Shown here: positions 26,431-39,300 of the stretch, one piece after another | How positions within the stretch are numbered: position 1 is the stretch's first letter | Layout: every line of letters starts with the position of its first letter | NCBI RefSeq assembly: GCF_949628265.1 | Contig: NC_088788.1 | Location: forward strand, 15,562,001-15,626,000 | Direction: 5' to 3' | DNA: 64,000 nt | From: Cloeon dipterum | Lineage: Eukaryota; Arthropoda; Insecta; Ephemeroptera; Baetidae | Program-made: the position numbers and the translations under genes | Notes under the pieces: model-generated | What the model saw: only the letters and a program-made list of their open reading frames with translations | Databases searched by the model: none | Told to the model about the DNA's origin: nothing

Positions 26431-27262
26431 AAGGCGCCACAGTTCTATTAAATCAGACCAATTCTGACAGTGAGTCTTGACGGCTTAAACAAATTTATTT
26501 TTACAGACTGATTTTCAATCATTCGAAAATTCTATAGTTTTTTATTGAGTTGTTGAAATAATCTGTGCTGTTGAAGAAAATAATTTAAGGTGTTTCGGAC
26601 AACAGTAGTTGTATTATATTTAATTTTTAAAAGGGTGAAATTGAACACAGCTAGTTTATTTTATTAATTATATTGTTTATTGAAATTTGATTCATTCCTA
26701 ATTAAGCCTATTTTGCCTAAGAAATATCGGGCAGTGATTTCTGCATCTTCTGCACTACCCGGAACGACACAGTTTTGGTCTGCCACAAAAAATTGCTATG
26801 CATTTGAAAAGATCTATCGTCCAAAACCAAATATAATATATGATTTTGAAATTTTTTGGTATGATTTTTACTATTACAAATATTAAAGATGGTGAACATA
26901 ATTTTATCAAAGCTGCTGCCCTTTCTCAAAAACAAAAATTTAGACTTTTTCGTTAACAAATGTTAAGATTTTTCAGATTTAGCTAATAACATAAAAGATT
27001 AGTTCGGACTAGGAACAAATAAATTCCAACAATAATATTATTCGAATTCTCCACCCAGCTAATTAAAAAATAATTCAGCTGAAAAACCTTCCCACTCCAT
27101 CGATAAATTTGAAACCAACGCATGAATTGCCTGTGCAGCGGGAGCGTTGGTGTTTGTGCGCGGAAAAGAGCGACATAACAAGCTAGCCATATAGTGGGGG
27201 TTCGCACCGGCAAGCCAGGAGAGCTAGCTGATTGTGAGTCGGAAAGAGAGACACACACACGA

Positions 27263-27267
27263 TCAGT
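27263..27267 (+). promoter_or_regulatory. Possible initiator (TCAGT) of gene C
   Basis: TCAGT is the classic arthropod initiator sequence. It lies 113 bases before the gene C start codon, in a leader without an obvious intron. A five-base match is weak evidence. Confidence 0.2.
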
Positions 27268-27379
27268 GCAGAGAGAGCCGCTCGGTCCGAAGGTAGGCAC
27301 GAGACAGAGGAGTGTGTCTGTCGGTGCGCGTGCGATGCCGCCGGTAGTCTTGTCGGGCCTGTGAGTTCGAGTGTCCACG

Positions 27380-30300
27380 ATGGAGCCGCTGCTCAAAATG
27401 GACCCACTCGCCATGCCTTCACCCTTCGATGGGCCCAGGCCGACCCAGCGGGTCCTCAGGCCACTCGACATCGACTTCACAGACATCACCTACACAGTGC
27501 CCGCGGGAATAGGTGAGCCGGCTGGCATTTATTTTTTAAGATATGAAAAATATAATAGAAGTGAAGAAATAATTTCCTCCTCTCGAGATCTTTACGCGAA
27601 TATTTCAAGTCACGTTTTGATAAAAGGCTAGAGATCAAAGAGTTTTGGACGGCTAGTTTTTTATATTTTTTTGCTCCAAATAATTATTGTGCGTGATTGG
27701 CGAGTATTTTTGTATAAAGTTAAATCTTCAGCGACGTTTATTTGTAAATATTTTCATTGGAAATCATTCTTTACTTTTAAAAAAAAAAATATTGCGATAT
27801 TTGATGTCCTGCATATATGGGGTCACAGGGTCCAAAGTTTATTGAGTCGCCGTGGAGAGTGCTTAAATAAACAAAAACAAAATATCCGGATCAAATTTCT
27901 TAAGCACGCGTCTAGACAGTGGAATAAGCCATTTTTTATTAAATTTCCCTCCTCGACAGTCAGATTTACTCTCATTGATCCCCAATAAAAGAGGTGAGCA
28001 TTATCAAATCTAAATGGTGCAACAATTAAATCTCACTAACTTATCTCCTTTGGCAAGAATCGAACCGAGAGTAATAGTGCTCGTGCGTCAATATTTTTAC
28101 TGTTTTAATCTCCTACCATAAAAATAATTGGAACTCGATATTCTGCAGAAGCTTTAGGAGGAAATTTATGCAAATAAGAGACCCTATGAAACTCCCTCCA
28201 ACACTTTCATTTATGTGTTAATCTTCTAGGACATGCATAGAGCTGCAAACAGGTTTGGCAGTTTCGTTCGGTGATCCTGCTTTCTAGCTTCTTAATGTGA
28301 TTTTCGATACGTGAATTTTCATTCTCTGTCATATGCAAAAACCGTGCCCCCGCAGCGCCTTTAGGTTCAGCAAACATTTCAGCGTCTGATTGAATAGTTT
28401 GACCCCACTCCGCTCGTCTTCACACCTTGACTAACGTGCTCAGCTCGAGGCCGAAGCACTATTGCTAGAGCAGAATTTAATGTGGTTATGGTCCCTGATT
28501 TTTCCGTATTTTTTTTTAAAGTTTCCACCTATAAACCACTGAGCACTAAAATCAAACAAATTAAAATTAATTAATTTAAATTGGAATGCAATGAATGCAA
28601 TAGTCAATCAGGTTAAAACGATATAATTTTTATCTTAATATTGCGTAGGATAAAAATAAAATCGTGTCGCATTTAACGTTTTCATATTTCACCCATAGAA
28701 TGCCCTAAAATGCCATAGCAGAACTAAATAACTCGGTCTCAGGACTTGTTGACTAACCATTATTTTGCACAATATATAACTTCCGATTTTATTGCTATGT
28801 TCATAAGGAAACAGCAGTGCTGTAAAATTACCAACTAAATCCTTGATCATAAAAAAGTGTTCACAAATGAGACAACAAAGTCCTCAATTGTATTTTGTGC
28901 TGTTGCTAATAAAGAAATGGTTTTGCACATCATGCTGCGTCACCCTCCTATTCACTCGACAACCCTAGGAGGAAGCGCACAGCCTCTTTTCTAACCTTGT
29001 CTTTAGATCGTATTTCATTTTATAGCTTCGCTTGTGATGCAGAGTGACAGAAAAAATTATTATTACCTGTTGCGAACGTGAAGCATTATTCAGAAAGAGT
29101 TAAGGATGCTGTCGCAACAAAAGCATTTCCCAGCGATGACCTGACCCCTGTGTCAAACTGTCATTTCATTTCAAAACAGGGATGATGAGCAAAAAATGTT
29201 TCACTGCTGAAAGCCGACAGATTTAAAAATGATTCCATGCACCTTAAGTGGTAGAAGGCGTTTTGATTGATATTGTTGTTATCAGAGTGATGGCCTTCAA
29301 TGAGGACAAATTATTGTAACGAACAGCTGACTTGTGATTAATCGCAATTTTTTGATACTTTAAAGTTCCCATTAACCTCTAAATGGATTTATTCTGGATT
29401 TAATGAATGACATATGTTTTAATTATGATTAGAAATAAAAATAATAATAATAAATTACTGGTTTTCAAGATTGGAAACCAAGTTACACAATATTTTTGGG
29501 TTTAATTACCTTTAAAAAGTCGACTGTCTTAGTAATAAATAAAACCTAAATTTTAAATCCCACCAATTTAATTTACAATTAGCTGCACCAAAGCAAAGCA
29601 AAGAGGATATTGAATATATATATAGTAAGCAAGTTTAGAGCAACGCTGTGCGTGCAGCGGTTTGGTAATTTTTCCGATTGAACCGCGAACAGTCAGGTTG
29701 CGAGCCGCCTAACACAACCTAGGCAATGCAATGTGCACGGCGCAGTAAAAGTGCATTTGCCGCGCGGCTGCCCGCTTGCCGGCCTTGGTGCGCGTTAATA
29801 AAAGTGCAGCAGCTAGTTACAATAACGCGTGCGCACGTGCGTGACCCTAGGAGAACCTTGGGACTCAGGTTTCAGGTAAAGTGACCTACACGTCAGCCGC
29901 CTGCCGCCTGTTCCAGGCTCGTTCGCAAGCGCAGTGGCCTAGGTCATAGCGGCTCAGGTGGTGCAACACCGCTGCATTTCGAATTCTCTCGCAGGTTTAA
30001 TTAATGGAGGCGTTCAACGTATGCTCACTTTATTTTATGGCAATTGGCCTGGTTTTATCATAATTCAATACAAGAGTGGATCTGGCTCGAGTGCCTTATG
30101 CAACTGCATTCGACCTCTCAATTGGGCAATTTTCATCTTAAAAGCTTGCAAGCTCAGGTGACAATTAATATATAAAAGTCGTTGCGAAACGAATCGAAGC
30201 TCAAAGCAGGCAACAATGCGTGTTTATAATCGACCTTTATGAGTCTCGCTGAGACTGTGAGGCTCTTGGAAGGTAAAGCAAACTGAATGAAATTATTCAA

Positions 30301-33300
30301 GTGTGATTATTATTGTTTATATGTAGTTGAGAAATATCGACGGAAGGTTTTCTCGTGTAAAGCTTATATTTTTCTTCATTTACCACTAGAAGTTAATTTA
30401 AGATGACCAACCTTTTGATCGTAATAGGACGGTCAAATAACGCATTTTAAGCCAAACTTAATGCCGTCTAAAACCATCTAAAACTGTCTAAAAGTTGCGT
30501 AAAAACAAACTAAAACCTTATTCTTAAACGGCTTATAAGTAGTCCTAGTTCTTAAAATTACGATTTAAATTGGCATTAAATTAATATAAAGAGATGAAAA
30601 ATCACACTACGTATTTTTTTATTTAAATTTTTTATTTTTGAAGAAAAATATATGTAAATGTAGTTGTTGTTGGGTGGCCCCTCGGGTAAGAAAAGGAATA
30701 ATAAAATATTCTCTGTTCAGCTGCTAAAGGCTTATTTATTTTCACACTCCGCACTCTCTGCATGCTCACATACATGAAATATCAGAGTGAATAGTTGTTG
30801 GGATATAGCAAATATCAATGCCAATATCTTTGGAAAATAAAACTTTCGGAGCAATTAATGATGTTTGGATAAGATATTTTAATTTTTTAACACCGGATTC
30901 GTAAGAAGCTTTACGTAATCAAAATTCAGGAAAAATTTGTTGTTTCAAAACTAAAAATAAAAATAATTTGAAAATTTGTGTTAAAAATTTAGCAGTGCTA
31001 TTTAAATTTTTCATTATTTTTCAAACACCACCTTAACCAAAAATTTAATAATTATTATTCAAATTCCGTGATAAATTTCATGGACAGGGTGGGCGAAATA
31101 GTCCCACGGTCAGCTCGTCTTTCATAAACAGACCTCGAGCGCGCCACTTTAATTCAAGCCAAACGCGACACGGCAGTCACAAAAGTGACGTGAGCAATTA
31201 TTCGCCGAAGCAATTATTGTGCAACTGGCGACGCATCAGGTGCGTCGGGACCGCGAAAGCAACGATTGGCGAAAAGAGAAAGAACAAACAAACGAGCGCA
31301 GCATATTAGTTGGCTAACATAATGCCGGTCGCAGAGAGCAGGCCATCTTCCATTCCAGACACGTCCTGCGCAATAACCAACCAACGTGTTCATCAAGGGC
31401 TCTCAACTAGCCGCGATTTATAGTTGCGTGTCTGCGATCCAGAATCGGGCCACCTAACGATCAAAACGTGTCGCTACTCAAGATAGAGGCTCGCCGAAGA
31501 GTGCAATCGCAAATTCAACGCTGCCTGAAGAGAAATTTAAAATAAAAAAAGAGAAAATACAATTCGTAGCCTCCAAATAGACAAGTTTGCAAAATTGTGA
31601 GTGTTCAAAGCCGCCAACTGGTGGCACTAATATCCAATTCACAGTTTTGCCTCTCTCCAAGGAATTGTTTTCTGCATTCTTCCATTTCAGATCAGTCTTA
31701 AAATTAGAATATTTTTAAAATAATTTTTCCAACACTATTTGAGTTTTAGAAAATACCATGCAAATTTTAGTCTCAAATTAAATTAAAACAAACAGAAAAT
31801 GATTTAAGCAAAATATATTTCCTAGTGAAAAAATGGTGACCTCTGGCCGACTATTCTTTGGTTTGTTTACGTGTTTTTGTTTGTGTGTTTAGCTAAGAGA
31901 TAACTCGATTTTTAGTAAAATCTCTTATTAAGACTAAATTAAGCTAACGAAAGAGAATCCTTCTTATAGCACAGCTGTGTTTGCTCTAGCTTAGGAAAAA
32001 AGTCTAGAAGATTTAAGTTTTTTTAGCAAAACCACGTTGCGAACAGAGGGCGGCTGAAAATAGCATTTAAGAAAACAGGCACCCTCCGTCATTAGCGTTC
32101 AGAAGCGGCGACGCGGTGTGTTGTACGCAGGCAAGGATAAACAAATTGGCATTGAATAACAGAAGTATATTCACACGAATCTGAGCGGGTCAAGCGCCTC
32201 TCGCACCACTCATTCTTTTTTCCGCGCGCTAATTTTCTATCACAAAAACAGGCACGTTAATTTGCACCGCAGCTCAATGACCCCGGTGATTCTTGGCACG
32301 TATGAGATTTTGCAAACTAACCTTTATTGCGTTGCAAATTTTATAGAAATTTATTTCTTCATGTTCCAGAAACGAAACCCGTGCTCAAAGGAGTTTCTGG
32401 CACGTTCAAAGCTGGTGAACTAACCGCAATAATGGGCCCGTCGGGCGCCGGGAAAACTTCGCTCCTCAACGTGCTGACTGGATTTCTGTGAGTATATTTT
32501 TCTGATGTTGAAAATAAATTTTTAATTCGTATTATCTAAATGGAATGATAATTATTTTTTCCAAGATTTTGCAACCAGCTATGTTTTGATTAAAAAATGT
32601 GCGCAGAGAGAAAAATAACAAAATTAATATCCACCACTAGTTTTTGTTATTTTTCTCTCTGCATAATTTTCAGTTTTAAATTATTATTTGATACTGGGTG
32701 TTCAAGTTTGATATTTCGGTCTAGGCTTTATTCCATAAATTCCTTTGCGGTTAAAATTTGAATGTTGGATTCATTTTAACATATTTAACAAATGCATGAC
32801 TTTATCCGCGGGAGAATATAAATTTGAAAACAATGAACCATTTTCGGCAGGAAGCAGATGTAAATAGCAGAAATAATGGGAGGAAGAGCGTTTTAAAAAT
32901 AACAATTTTAGCACATAATAGCCTCCTTCAGGTTTGCTCGCAAAAGTGATCGGTTTCGGCGTTGATATTTATGGCAGCGCGTGTATGTTTGCATTAACTT
33001 CAAGGACATCTTGTTAGCGCACACATCCGCTCCAGACAAGCGCCCCTTTTCGCAATGATAAACAAAGTCATGAGGAAGCAAAACCCCCCTTATTATCGTC
33101 CCCTTGCTATTAACGCGTCTCAGATGCTCACGTGCACTTTTGTCAACGTGATTTTTTTCATGCATGCTTATCGGGCGTCAATAGAAGTTCCACTTTTAAT
33201 CTGCTCTCGCGTTTGTTTTGGGGTGGGGGTCCAAAGGAACAGAGATCCCTTCACTCTTTCACCTTTATCGCGAATCAGCTGCCGCCTGTTTTCGGTCTCG

Positions 33301-36300
33301 CGGCGCTTATCAATCTTATCAGCTCCTCCAAAAATATTTTTCATGTGCAATTCGGTTGGTGTGATAACGAATCCAGCACAGACACGTTTTTAATAGATTT
33401 TTGGCCCCAAAATAATCCCCATTATTGTTCTGGTCTATATACGTTGTCATGAAATCGAATAACATTTGTAGAATTATCCTCTTATTAGTCTTTTGAATGG
33501 TAATCTTATTTAATCACGATTTTGGATGCAAGCCGCTCACTCAGAGACGTCCGCATGAATATTTTAACTGCGAGTTTCAGCGAGCTGTTCACTATAACGC
33601 TACAAATACTATCATAATATAATTTATCCTTAATGTGTGTATGTTTTTTATCGGGCGGTGCCTTGTATCTGAAAAATAAAATAAAAGAAGCCAAATGAGC
33701 TTGGCACTACACGTGTGCAAATAATAATTTATAAATATATATAGTTGTAATCCTTTCAATTTCAGTAGTTGAAATAATCAGATTTAAATAAAGTTATGTA
33801 AAGCAATTATTGGAAAGGCTAGCTGTTCGATGCAATCTTCTTAGTTTAAAATCCGAACTTGTTATAGACCCTCTGTAACTTTGTTTCCGTTGATTCTAAT
33901 CAATTCCTGAAGAGGTGACCACTTTTTCCGATCGAAAGCTTCTACGACGTGCGAGATGAGGAGCAGAGCAAAAAAATGTTGCTTCGGCGCATGCAACTTT
34001 ACCTTAGTTTCGGCACTGCGCGTACGTAACCCTTCTTAAAATTACATAATAGCCCTTGTGTTTTGCTCTCCTCCTCATCTATCGCACGTTGTAAAAACTT
34101 TCGATCGGAAAAGTGGTAACCCCACCCTCGGGAATAAATTGGAAATATACAAAACAATGTTTCAAAGGGTCTTTGTATAGAGAATTAGTCACACCAAGCG
34201 ATACAACATTTTCGAACTTTTTTACTCTTAATATCAATATGTAAATGATATTTTAAATTCTAGAAGGCTATAAAAAGAATAGCGTGAGCAAAAAGGCACA
34301 GAACCGACAAAACTCAGTATTGGCTTGACCAAAAATAAAATTCTGCTGGAGACTCGTTTATACAAACTGAATAATTAACTCTTGACAATAGGGTTTGCAT
34401 TTTTTACAATTTTAATCCATTGGTTCTTACAAAAACAGGGAGACTGGTCTTAACCACCTTTGCGGCAAGTTGTTCACGAGCAGAACGTAACCTTCAACCT
34501 TGAAGAGTTGAACGACTCGCCACAATAAAATTGCGCCACACAAAAAGTAAATTGCGAGTGGAAATTGCGGTGGCAGCAAATAATTTCCTAGAAGATTATC
34601 ATTTAATGTTAGTCAGCTCTGTCACAGGAAAAACCAGCATTGATCGTGTCTTGGAATGCAATATGCGCGTTAGTCTAACGTCGCGTCCGAAATAAATTAT
34701 CGAATATTCCATTGTTCGTGCACATTGAGTGACGTCTTTTAAGAGAATGTAGCGAATCACGAGTGTTAAAAACCAGTTTCCTTTCAGAGCGTACAGCGCG
34801 ACAGGTTATGCTTGAGGCAACTTTTGTTCATCGGCAAAATCCGGCGTAAGTGGCCCGAAATATACGCTCAGGAAAAGGCGTCTGCCGCGAGAGGAAAGAG
34901 GAGATATTGTTTTCACTACCAAGGTCACAAAAAAAAAAGAAAAAGACTCGCAACGCGCTTACCTCACCAACCAAAAGATGGAATTTTTGCCGTCGCTTTC
35001 CGATGCGTAAAAAGAATTCGCATCCTCTTCTTTTCGTGCCAAATTGCTTTGTTATAACAATGTGTGAATTAGGCGGATGAATTACAGACTCGTTAGCACG
35101 AGACTGCTAACAAAATTGGCCCTGACTTTGATTGTGAAGCCACGTGTGATGGAGAATTTTGCTAGAGGCACAATTATCGAATACTCAAAATTTGATTGTA
35201 TCTAAAGGTTTAAAAATCTCGAACATCATCCTAAGCGAGCAATTCAATTTTTTTTTTTTAAATAAAAACAATTAATTCAAACGACGGCACCAAACCCAAA
35301 CATACAATAGTTTTTTGTGTTTCTAACAAACAGAAAATTTCGTTGCAGGAATTTTTATTAGCTATTTTCACGTTCAACTGATAGCACGCTACAAATAGAA
35401 AAGCCAGGAAATAATTATTATAAATGAGACAGCGGGCATGTGTACATTGCGTTTTTATATAGGTCGTCTAGTACACCATCAGATGCAATTCGAACGAGCT
35501 ATACTTAGTGGAATAAAATATAAATATTTGAAAGCGTCACGCGACGCAGTCGAAATTGTGGCGTAAAAAAGTTTGTCAACGCAGTCACCTGGGCATGCAA
35601 TATTAATGAGCTGCAGTCGATTTTGTTGCGATGCCAATTCCGGCTGGACTCGCCCAGACTGTCTGGAATTTATCACGGTGTTTTTTAGCTAAAATTTTGT
35701 TGATAAACTGGTTCCGCGGCCAAGGACAAGACAGATTTTATATTATTAGAACGCTTTTACGACTTGATTGTAGGTCTGAAGGGATGAAAGGCAGCGTTCG
35801 AGTGAACGGAGTGGAGCGCAATCTCTCTACCTTCAGGAAGAGTTCGTGCTATATTCTGCAGTCGGACCAACTGCACCCTCACTTCACCGTCCTTGAGACC
35901 ATGGACATGGCAGCCAACCTTAAGCTGGGGCCGGGCGTCGGCAAGAAAGCCAGAAAAATCGAGGTAAAAATTATTGGGCACGGAAATCAAATGAAGCGAG
36001 TAATTGTATTTATTTCGAATTAAATTTAAAATATTTTTTTTAGAAATAGACATTGTCAACAACCTGTTAGCAAGGGTCCTCAAATTAGGGTGAAATTTGC
36101 TTCAGGTTTTGCCCTATTAGCCTGATATTGAATAAAATATGCGTTAGCAATTTAAAAATTACTAAATGATGTATTTGTATTTTTTCTTGTCAAATTTTAA
36201 GCCGTACTCTCTATTGCTAATTGATTAGTACTTGACCATGATCTCATAATAATTACATGTTTTACTTTAAGCATGTAATATCTTTAAGCACGTTAAAAAA

Positions 36301-39300
36301 CCTGTTGAAATGTGAAAAAAATTCAAATAACCCGGAAGGAATGGAGACTCTGGGTCATAACAAAAAACCTGTTTATCAAAACGGGTTTTTTAGATTTTAT
36401 TTTTTTAAGGTTACGCATTACACGCTCCTATATGCATATCTTTTTATCTATCGGTGTGAGGTCAACTAATCCCTGATAATTCGCCTCCATCAGGTTGACA
36501 ACGTGCTGGACAGGCTGGGCCTGCAAGCGTGCGCAAACACGAGGGCGTCCGAATTATCTGGAGGACAACAGAAGAGACTGAGCATCGGCCTGGAGCTGCT
36601 AGACAACCCGCCGATCATGTTTCTCGACGAGCCGACCACGTGAGTTGGTCTCCACTTACTGTTATTGAATGTAATTTCAGCCAAGCGAAAGAGAAAATTA
36701 AGTTGCAGTAATTTTTAGTTGATTTAATTTTCATTTTTTAGTAAATTTACATCATTTCAAAATGGTCAATTGAACGTGGCAATAAATAATTTAAATTTGA
36801 TTCAATTAGTGGAAATTGCTTTAATCACTGCTTAAATGTCTGAATTAATCGGAAGGATAGTTAGGAGATTACCCGTTCGTTAATTTAAAGTTGATTAGCA
36901 TTATTTTATTTTAGGGGTTTGGATAGTTCATCGTGTACGAGTTGTGTGAAGCTGCTGCGGAGCTTGGCCTCTCAAGGGCGCACCATCGTGTGCACAATCC
37001 ACCAGCCGAGCGCCTCCCTATGGGAGATGTTTGACCACGTGTACGTTCTAGCCGAGGGCAAATGCGTCTATCAGGGCGACAGCATCCAAGCGGTATCCTT
37101 CCTCGATGGCCTTGGAATATCCTGCCCCCTCTACCACAATCCAGCCGACTTCAGTGAGAGTTTAATTTCATTTACCCTCGCATGTGTAGAGAATATTATG
37201 CACACTTGAACGACAAAGCTTTTTCTTAGTCCAAAACTGATACGTCGTTCATTTTATTTCAGAGGTTAATAATTTTTAGAAATTGTGCCAGTTGAATTAA
37301 TTAACTGAGTAAAATAATGCAGGATAGTTAAAATTAGGGGGTCGTGGATGGATAAAAAAGCAGAGGGCTGTGGCTTTTAGACGTTTAGTGGTAAAGTTAT
37401 AAACTATTTTTAGATTTTTAATTATATAAAAATAAACGGTTTTAGATGGTTTCTTAGTTGGTCAGATAGCTTTTTCAATTAAAAATTTGTAGCATAATTA
37501 TATAGAGGTTTCCTCTCACTTATATACAATATACATATCCATCAATAAGACAAGTCAGTCAATTTACAAGTACTATAGGTTTTAAATCTTGGCATTTCTT
37601 ACAAAAATCTTTTAATTTAGCTCCATTTTTTGAGAGGTTTTATTTTTTTCGAACATTTGTATTTCACTAGAGGCAAACAATACAAATAATTGGTTTAAGA
37701 GAGAGATAGGTACCTATCAAGATTGAGTTTAAAAAATCTTAAACTCTTATTGAATAAATAAACGGATTCATTAAATTTATGCTCCGTGATAATTTGGCAC
37801 CTGCCAAATGTGTTTGTCCTCCGACACCCCTGTCGCAAAGTAGCCAATAGCATTTGATTTTTTATTAAAAAAAAGAAAAGTTTTTATATTACATGTCAAG
37901 CTAACTTCTTGTGAAGTTTTGCATCTACGATTCGTATATGTCCCGTTTTTTTTCAATTTTAAAAATGGTTAGCTAGAAATTTTCGAGCAAGCCAAAGTGC
38001 ATATTTTGCTTCAAAGAGGACAGAGTGTATGAAAATGTATATGTAATTATCCAAAGCCCATTTTAATATGTATATCAGTGACAATAGAATTGAAATTTGT
38101 AATTTTTCTATAATGTTTCAGTATTGGAAGTGACAAATGGAGATCTATTTTCAAACGGGAGTTTGATATCAAAGTCAGATCACCAGCTGATACTTCAGAA
38201 AATGGGAGAAGCATCGAAAACAGACAAATGGAGACGAAAGACTTTCAGGCACTTTCACCAAAACACACGTAAAATTCGATTCTGCCTGCAAAAGACGAAT
38301 TAATAACAGTTATATATCACAGTCCTAGAGAAACCCGGCATTTTCAGCGTTCTGCGGGCCCAGAAGCAGGGAGTCTCAGAATGGAGCAAATTCAGCATTT
38401 TAACCGGTCGGTTCACCAAACAATTTTTGAGAGACTGGGTAATATTTTATAATTAACTGACCCGCCAACAAGCTCAAAATTTCTCTGTCGACAGACGATG
38501 ACCTATTTGAAGTTAATATTTCACGTGCTAGTGGGCATAGTACTGGGCCTTTTGTACCAAGGCTCCGGCCAGGATGGTGCCAGGAGCATCGCCAATATGG
38601 GTTTCTTCCTCGTCACCCTCGTCTACCTTGCATATACCTCGATGATGCCCGCCGTCCTTAGATGTACGCATTTTGTCATTTCATGTATGGCTTTCAATCT
38701 ATTTAAAAACTTCGTCCGATTGCAGTCCCTCCTGAAATGAATGTGGTGCGGAAGGAGAGATTCAACAATTGGTACTCGCTGAGGACTTATTACGCTGCAT
38801 TCACGGTCGTTGACACGCCTTTGCAGGTAAATCAATAGTGGTAATTGTTTCACTGATCGAAAAAAATTAAAAGTTTTTAAAATAATAAGGCATTTGATCA
38901 CCAAACTTTGCCAAATTAAAATAAAAAAATAGTTAATTTAGTGAAAATTAAACACGAAAGTGTGCAAAAATCACAAAAACAGGCACAGCCCCAAAAATAA
39001 TCCACAGTATTCAAAGATTTTTAAATGAAAGATTACTTTCAAAAATACAACATAGAATCTGCCTTTGTTTGATCCAACCAGCATGTTGAAACTGAACATA
39101 ATTATTCGTGCAACCTGCATCACACTTCTGCGTCGCTGGTTGCATATTTTCCAGACTTAAACTTGAGTTGGCTTGTACTCTTTTAATTTTTCATTTTTAT
39201 GGGTAATTTTGCAGTTGTTGTTCTGCTCGAGCTACGTGCTGGTTTCCTACTTCCTCTCGTCGCAGTCTTTGGAGCCCTTCAGGGTGGTGATGTTTGTTTC

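Larger units (their letters stand above)
18919..27379. other. 8.5-kb spacer between divergent genes B and C
   Basis: The spacer separates the left-pointing and right-pointing halves of the ABCG cluster, so it must hold the promoters of both B and C. It contains repeat parts at 19229-19360 and 19739-20058, a CTCF-type motif at 21554-21567, a MITE-like element at 22474-22760 and 42-bp direct repeats at 25516-25557 and 26389-26430. The open frames in it (for example 21175-21648 on plus) have no recognisable domain and look like chance. Confidence 0.65.
32488..35773. other. Intron 2 of gene C (about 3.3 kb)
   Basis: Contains a perfect hairpin (32603-32662), a repeat segment at 32718-32783 and a palindromic MITE-like element at 33914-34121. 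Open frames in it look like chance. Confidence 0.6.

Noticed and set aside
26983-27489. 168-codon minus-strand frame opposite the start of gene C
   Set aside because: It is antisense to the first coding exon and leader of C, with no domain or conservation visible.
28055-28080. ATCGAACCG resembling a tRNA T-arm
   Set aside because: No matching acceptor, D-arm or anticodon stem can be formed around it.
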